A stretch of 64,000 nt of DNA from Erpobdella octoculata (Eukaryota > Annelida > Clitellata > Hirudinida > Erpobdellidae), in contig OZ022240.1 in assembly GCA_963978895.1 (NCBI GenBank), positions 40,551,768 to 40,615,767 on the forward strand, given 5' to 3'. The position numbers and the translations under genes are program-made. Position 1 is the stretch's first letter. Each line of letters begins with the position of its first letter. Under the pieces are notes generated by a model that was not told the origin of the DNA, did no database searches, and saw nothing but the letters and a program-made list of their open reading frames with translations. Shown piece by piece: positions 59,348 to 64,000 of this stretch.

Positions 59348-60730
59348 CAGGGACGTAAATTCAGCATTTTCTAGGGGGGGGCAAAATTTTCCCGCCATTA
59401 TATAGCTTACTGACAGGGTTAGCCGGTGTTGTCCGGGTTTTTTGTGCTTAGTTTTTTTTCGTTTTTGCCAACGAAACGTCAAAGAAATAACAGATTTTTT
59501 TTTAAATTTTTCAAAATTTTCTCATCAATGAAGTTACCTGAATGCCAAATGTTGTTAAAATTGCTCCTGCGGCTTGGATGTGATAAGCGAATGCTCTCAC
59601 ACACACATTACTTTTTACATTTATATAAATACGTAGGTACAAGCAGAGAGGGATGGGGAAATGCATCCCCCATCAGAGTATCAATTGAAATTTTTTTGGG
59701 TATAATACCTTGTTTTTAGAAGACGACCGTAGCTTTTTTGGGAGGAAAAATTAGAAGTCTTTGAAAAAAAATTTGAAAAATACTTACGACTACCCCTTAC
59801 CGGTTATCAGCTTTTTGGAAGAAAATATAAAAATTTCTGAAGTAAATCCCCACCAAAAAATTCTATATTCGACACGCGCCACTGGGTATAAGGGGGATGA
59901 ATGATTTAATCATATTGCAGAGGCAAGTACAGGATTAGTAAAACAAGTAAAGGAAAAACAAGTTTTTCAACACAAACTTTGATTTCAAATACATTCAATT
60001 TAGAAATGCAAAAGATGTTCAAAGTTTTTTTTAAAAATTGAATCATGTATTTTCATTAAATATAAAGCTGTGCTGAAAGTTTCAACTTCCTAGCTAGTCA
60101 AAATGCTGGTTAAATTTCACTTGCAAGATTTGCGTACAGAGAAAGACACACACACAAACAAACAGAGATTGTAACCTAAATAAAAATTTGTAAAAAAGAT
60201 GTCCAAAATGGGGTAGGTATAATTTTGTTTTATTTTTGTGTAATAAATAATAACTTTGATGTAGACAGCTGTGAGGGAATCAACATTGTATTAATACCAC
60301 TAATAGGGTAAAATTCCACGAGTTCTCTTATTGTATTTTGGCACAGAAAACAGCTAATCTTTGGACCAACACTGATACACAAATTATTACTCGCAGTTAT
60401 TGGTAAATCTAGCATCGAGCTAAGATATAAAATTGTCTACACACGCAAAAAGAATTCCAATACGCATTGAATCATCACGAGGTTAAGTAAAGTTAAAATT
60501 AACATATTATATAGTAAACTCTAAGTAAAAAAAAATTTAATTTTGGAAATCAAGGGGGGCGAATTGTCTATACACGCCGGAAAGATTCCAATACGCATTG
60601 CATCATCACTAGGATAAGTAAAGTTAAAATTAAATAAATATATAGTAAACTCTAAGTAAAAAAAAATTCAAATTTTGAAAATCAGGGGGGGGCAAATGCC
60701 CCCCCCTGCCCCCCCCAATTTACGTCCCTG
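59348..60730. mobile_element. Non-autonomous hAT element in the L2 copy
   Basis: Ends CAGGGACGTAAATT and AATTTACGTCCCTG are perfect 14-bp inverted repeats, and an exact 8-bp duplication AGGAACAG flanks it (59340-59347, 60731-60738); both are hAT hallmarks. The intact L2 sequence at about 30680 shows the empty site. Subterminal G- and C-runs follow each end. Inside, about 130 bp is tandemly duplicated (60455-60575 and 60585-60700), and a dispersed repeat related to 9190-9330 lies at 60000-60180. No transposase. Confidence 0.9.
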
Positions 60731-60897
60731 AGGAACAGAAGGAAGAAGAGAATGAAAAGAAGCAGATTCATGTCATGTCTCACTCAGGAGAAAGAGATCA
60801 AGATAGTTAGACAGGGTCAGCTCCGAGAGTGATTTATTATTTAGAGAACGAATATTAAGAGTGGCTATATTAAGGCTAGAACTAGGATTATTATTAT

Positions 60898-61725
60898 TTC
60901 AGGATAAACAACACCAGCAGCCATGACAAGAGCGAGAAAAATACCAAGATGCAAAAAAACCAACTGTCCGACAATTCGTGTTAGCCATATATATACGAGC
61001 AAACGACCAAATGGCACAGATACTTCAAACGCAACAGATACGCTTATTGTGCTCAATCTGGCATTGGTCATTTAACAATGTGCAGCATTGTGCGTCAACA
61101 CTTCAAAGAAGCCTAGCCGGGCACACGTTGATCGAAATACCAGATGCCCTTAAATACTTGAAAGAAATGCTCGTCGTCAACGGACAGTAACAGTCGCTCA
61201 CACATTGAACGAAATACCAGATGTCCTTAATACTTAAAAGAGATGCTGCTCGTCTATTGTCTGTCTAACGATTACATATAATCCAGTCGCTCACACATGG
61301 AACGAAATACCAGATGCCCATAATACTTAAAAGAGATGCTGCTCGTCCATTGTCTAGCGATCACGTATAGTCCAGTTGCTCACACATTGAACGAAATACC
61401 AGATGCCCTTAATACTTAAAAGAGATGCTGCTCGTCCATTGTCTAGCGATAACGTACCTATAGTCCAGTTGCTCACACATTGAACGAAATACCAGATGCC
61501 CTTAATACTTAAAAGAGATGCTTGTCTATTGTCTTTTGATCACGTATAGTCCAGTCACACATAGATCACAAATAATATAAAATTAAAATTAGAACTGTGC
61601 ATCATTATTAACATTAACATAAATAATTATGTAAGTTCACTTTTCATAGTCCTGGGCGGAGCTTATCACCGAGAAAAAATTTGTTTACACTTCTGTCAAC
61701 GACTTATACGGTTTTACCGCGTTTA
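60898..61725. other. Unclassified insertion in L2 with 91-bp minisatellite
   Basis: Replaces roughly 85 bp of the L2 sequence found at 30895-30980. Its right end, reversed, reads GGTAAAACCGTATAAGTCG and resembles the end of the element at 42569-43784. The left end shows no matching inverted repeat. Confidence 0.55.
61100..61570. repeat. Minisatellite, about 91-bp unit, five copies
   Basis: GAACGAAATACCAGATGCCC, TTAATACTTAAAAGAGATGC and a TCGTCCATTGTCTAGCGAT stretch recur with starts near 61191, 61282, 61372 and 61464. A more divergent first unit lies at about 61111. Confidence 0.9.
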
Positions 61726-61974
61726 AATATCCTGATATAGTTTAGGTTAAGAATATCAAGATAATAGTTCTTACGGCGAACAGTGCGGGTTGGCAGAGTA
61801 GAAAATTAAGAGAGGCTTAATAAGAAATCCCTAGAGTACATTATTAGAGAAAAAAAAGAAAAGAAAAAACTCACAGTTTCCACGTGAAACAATAAAACAA
61901 ATCAAATTTAATTTTGCTCACGAACCGAAACGCCATGACACCACGGCGCTAATTCAATCTCAGAGGTGAGAAAT

Positions 61975-62029
61975 AAAAAAAAACAATAAAGAAACCTCTA
62001 AAATCCCCGGGCAACGCCGGGTAACCCAG

Positions 62030-62117
<88 letters not shown>
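61975..62117 (+). repeat. Helitron C-family 3' end relic plus (TA)n
   Basis: AACAATAAAGAAACCTCTAA, then CCCCGGGCAACGCCGGG and TAACCCAG match the end of the C1 Helitron at 34620-34665, with CTAG altered to ATAA. A (TA)n tract follows at 62032-62117. Confidence 0.65.
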
Positions 62118-62121
<4 letters not shown>

Positions 62122-62589
62122 CAACAAAAATTTTTCGAAACGAAATTTGTTTGTAAAACCCCACCCAATGAGTTTCATTGATTAAAAAAATACACTATGC
62201 AAATTTTTTTTTTAATCGGACACTATTTAGATGTGGCCCCATAGGTCAACTCAGCCTTTCATCCTCCTGTGGTAGTCAAATGAGTACCGGTGGTTTCACT
62301 GGGGAAAATCAATTGAGGCGCTGAATACGGCTGCCTGCATCGTAGCGGTCTTGAAATCGATTCGTATGTATAACACCACTATAATATCATCGGAATCTAG
62401 GACTATAAACTATCATAAGAAAAAAAAAAAAAATCATCGGAATCTTTATCTTTATCTTTGAAGTATTACAAAAACAGTCAAAAACAAAAAAAAGTAATTA
62501 TTAAGCATTATTTATTGTTATTGTTTGTGCAAATTCATAAAAAAAACGTGTCTGTTAGTGTTTAGTACTATTCAATTTTTCTTTTAGTT
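62118..62589. other. Spacer, no feature seen
   Basis: AT-rich sequence with homopolymer runs. No exon, element end or RNA recognised. Confidence 0.4.
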
Positions 62590-64000
62590 TTCTAAATGAT
62601 TGTTTTTTTTTTGTAAACTCCGGAAACTGCCGTCGATGGTTTGCAACTACTTGATGAAGGAATTGTAGTTGTTCATCATCCTTTGTTAGATTTTTGTTAA
62701 AATTTTGAATGAGAGCTACGCCTCGCTCAGCCCTGTCTTTAACGACAGCCAGTTCCTTAACTTTTTCAAGAGCATTTGTATATAACTCATCTTCGTCCTA
62801 TAGAGAAAGGTCGTTAAAGAGGAAACTTTCAGAAAGTTTAAGCAAACAACATTTGATTTTGGAATTGATCGAACAAAACTGTTCCAGTTCTTTATTGCCG
62901 CGGAATGCTGTCAATTCAATCCTTGGTCGCATTTGCGGATAATTTTAAGCATTTTTTTCATTGCTGCAAGCTTCAGCTTTTCTCTGGAGAAATCCTAGAG
63001 TCAATTAAAGCCAGACATGTAATACAAGTGAAGTCCTAGCTTTTTACTAGTAGCAGTAGCGGTGGAAATAGTAGCGTGGGTATAACGAACAATTTTCCCA
63101 TTAATATAAAATCATCTAGTTGTGGCAGTGGGACCTCCATAGCTATGGCTGCCGTCACCCATGCCTTAAGGTAGATCAAGACAGTAAATGTTGCTAGATC
63201 ACGGACTCCTTTCTCTTCTGAGGCAGTCATCTTGAACTGGTTTCAAAATAGCCAAACTTGGATGGCATAAATTACATCTTGCACAATGTGTAGCACCTGG
63301 CACTCAAAACAGGATACAACAAACAGGAACTCCACCTAGAAAAATGTGTGAAAGCTCCAGAAAGTCTGTAGTCATCTCGTGGATGCTGCATTTCCATATA
63401 TGATTCGACAAATTCCAGAATTTCAACACGAGATGAAGGAACACAAAAAAATCGGTTGATGTGTGTTTGAAACTTGTGTGATCAATGAATTGCCATTTTT
63501 CTAGAAATCTTTTGAAGAGAAGTATTTCTGGACTAGTTGATTCTTTGGTTGCCTCTTCAGAAGCCGTTCCAATGATTAGTTCCATGATATGGTGGCGACT
63601 TGCCAAAAACAATAGATCTTTATTAAATTCTTGTTCAATAATGACACGTGTTTCTATTTGATAACCGGTGCTTGATGCTATTGTGTCAAAGCATAATACA
63701 ACAACTCTATTCTTGACCTCTTTTTTATACTGCATGGTGCGCCTAATCAATCTGAGTCGAGAATTATCTGACTTGTTGAGTCGAGAATTATCTGACTTGT
63801 TGAGTCTTCCATATCTTCGTTTGCTCGATTTCTTCTATTTGCATTCGCTTCTCTACGCTTTTGGGTTCGCTCGTTTTTAAGTAGCTAAACTCTGTCCAAA
63901 GCACCAATTAATTCTGGACATTTTTTTTTGTTTCTGAAAAGGAAAAAATCTCTATCTTTCTGAATGGTTAAAAGCTGTAGGACATCAGCATGAGCAATAT
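62590..64000 (-). pseudogene. Decayed transposase-like gene of an uncharacterised family
   Basis: Minus-strand pieces in order: IAHADVLQLLTIQKDRDFF, KNRVVVLCFDTIASSTGYQI, KDLLFLASRHHIMELIIGTA, STSPEILLFKRFLEKWQFI, then DELYTNALEKVKELAVVKDR and AERGVALIQNFNKNLTKDDE with HRRQFPEF. I recall similar proteins, unnamed and multi-copy, from cnidarian and aphid genomes; CFDT-x-AS-x-TG and RHHI-x-EL look like an RNase-H-type core. Stops, frameshifts and a duplicated ~20-bp block (near 63756-63802) show decay. Function is inferred only from this resemblance. Confidence 0.5.

Larger units (their letters stand above)
57880..61951 (-). mobile_element. L2-clade LINE, second copy, 3' truncated and interrupted
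   Basis: Same family as 27957-31233. The 5' end (61951) is intact, but the 3' end is lost at about 57880. An internal deletion of ~650 bp removed part of RT (junction near 58247, with an ATAG microhomology). Two insertions interrupt it: a hAT element (59348-60730) and an unclassified segment (60898-61725). Minus-strand coding remains: GGICLLFKSS-like, FKFNLIGIYRPPKCSKPQF, FIIGDFNIP, NRGNTLDLIIS and MYADDSYVYSTF. Confidence 0.85.

Noticed and set aside
61100..61570. CRISPR-like regular repeats
   Set aside because: The whole 91-bp unit is repeated, with no unique spacers, in an animal genome. It is a minisatellite.
60898..61737. TCAGGATA/TATCCTGA as terminal inverted repeats of an inserted element
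   Set aside because: The right-hand TATCCTGATATAGTTTAGG is ordinary L2 sequence (compare TTTCCTAATATAATTTAGG near 30990), so the symmetry is accidental.

Overview
The window is eukaryotic, almost certainly from an invertebrate animal with an AT-rich genome. It has spliced exons with canonical GT/AG borders, extracellular EGF-like modules, Helitrons, L2/CR1-type LINEs, hAT-type elements, tRNA-derived SINEs and very long microsatellites. I cannot name the species. No prokaryotic gene organisation is present.

Host genes: three paralogous single-pass membrane-protein genes lie in tandem, all on the minus strand. Gene C enters from the left edge, with two exons at 1-339. Gene A runs from 27748 down to 7441: two N-terminal exons, a cysteine-rich WSC-like pair, one further Cys exon, three EGF-like exons, one calcium-binding EGF exon, a transmembrane exon and a short tail. 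Gene B runs from 57186 down to 46768 and has the same order, plus two extra calcium-binding EGF exons. Its WSC-like part is not in the window. The reading frame carries through every splice junction I propose (11 exons in A, 9 in B), nearly all at phase 1, so the model is well supported although 5' exons are missing. Flanking non-coding DNA is duplicated too (about 3.0-11.6 kb matches 44.0-55.4 kb, and 1-1.0 kb matches 27.3-31.8 kb), so the array grew by segmental duplication.

Mobile DNA fills the introns and spacers. From the left: Gypsy-type integrase relics (6.4-7.2 kb); an almost complete autonomous Helitron with two introns (12.2-17.7 kb); an LTR element with a SAP-domain ORF, split by a CR1/Jockey-like LINE with its own target-site duplication (18.4-21.5 kb); an RTE-like fragment followed by about 2.8 kb of (CATA)n (22.5-25.8 kb); LINE fragments and a nearly full-length L2 (25.9-31.2 kb); a head-to-tail block of non-autonomous Helitrons (32.0-39.6 kb); a CR1/L2-group LINE (40.1-42.1 kb); a foldback element and a 1.2-kb terminal-inverted-repeat element (42.3-43.8 kb); hAT-like transposase and RTE relics (47.4-49.0 kb); a second SAP/LTR copy (50.6-51.5 kb); SINEs and another Helitron (52.1-54.4 kb); SINEs, one carrying a nested MITE (56.2-57.7 kb); a second L2 split by a hAT element (57.9-61.95 kb); and a decayed transposase-like gene (62.6-64 kb).

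The most interesting signals are two hammerhead-ribozyme-like motifs (33319-33364 and 42457-42499), seamless Helitron-to-Helitron junctions with no host base between them, Helitrons that carry a (TGAC)n tract and roughly 155-bp internal repeats, a 40-bp perfect palindrome between 12-bp direct repeats, and a calcium-binding EGF exon whose two copies differ only at synonymous sites.
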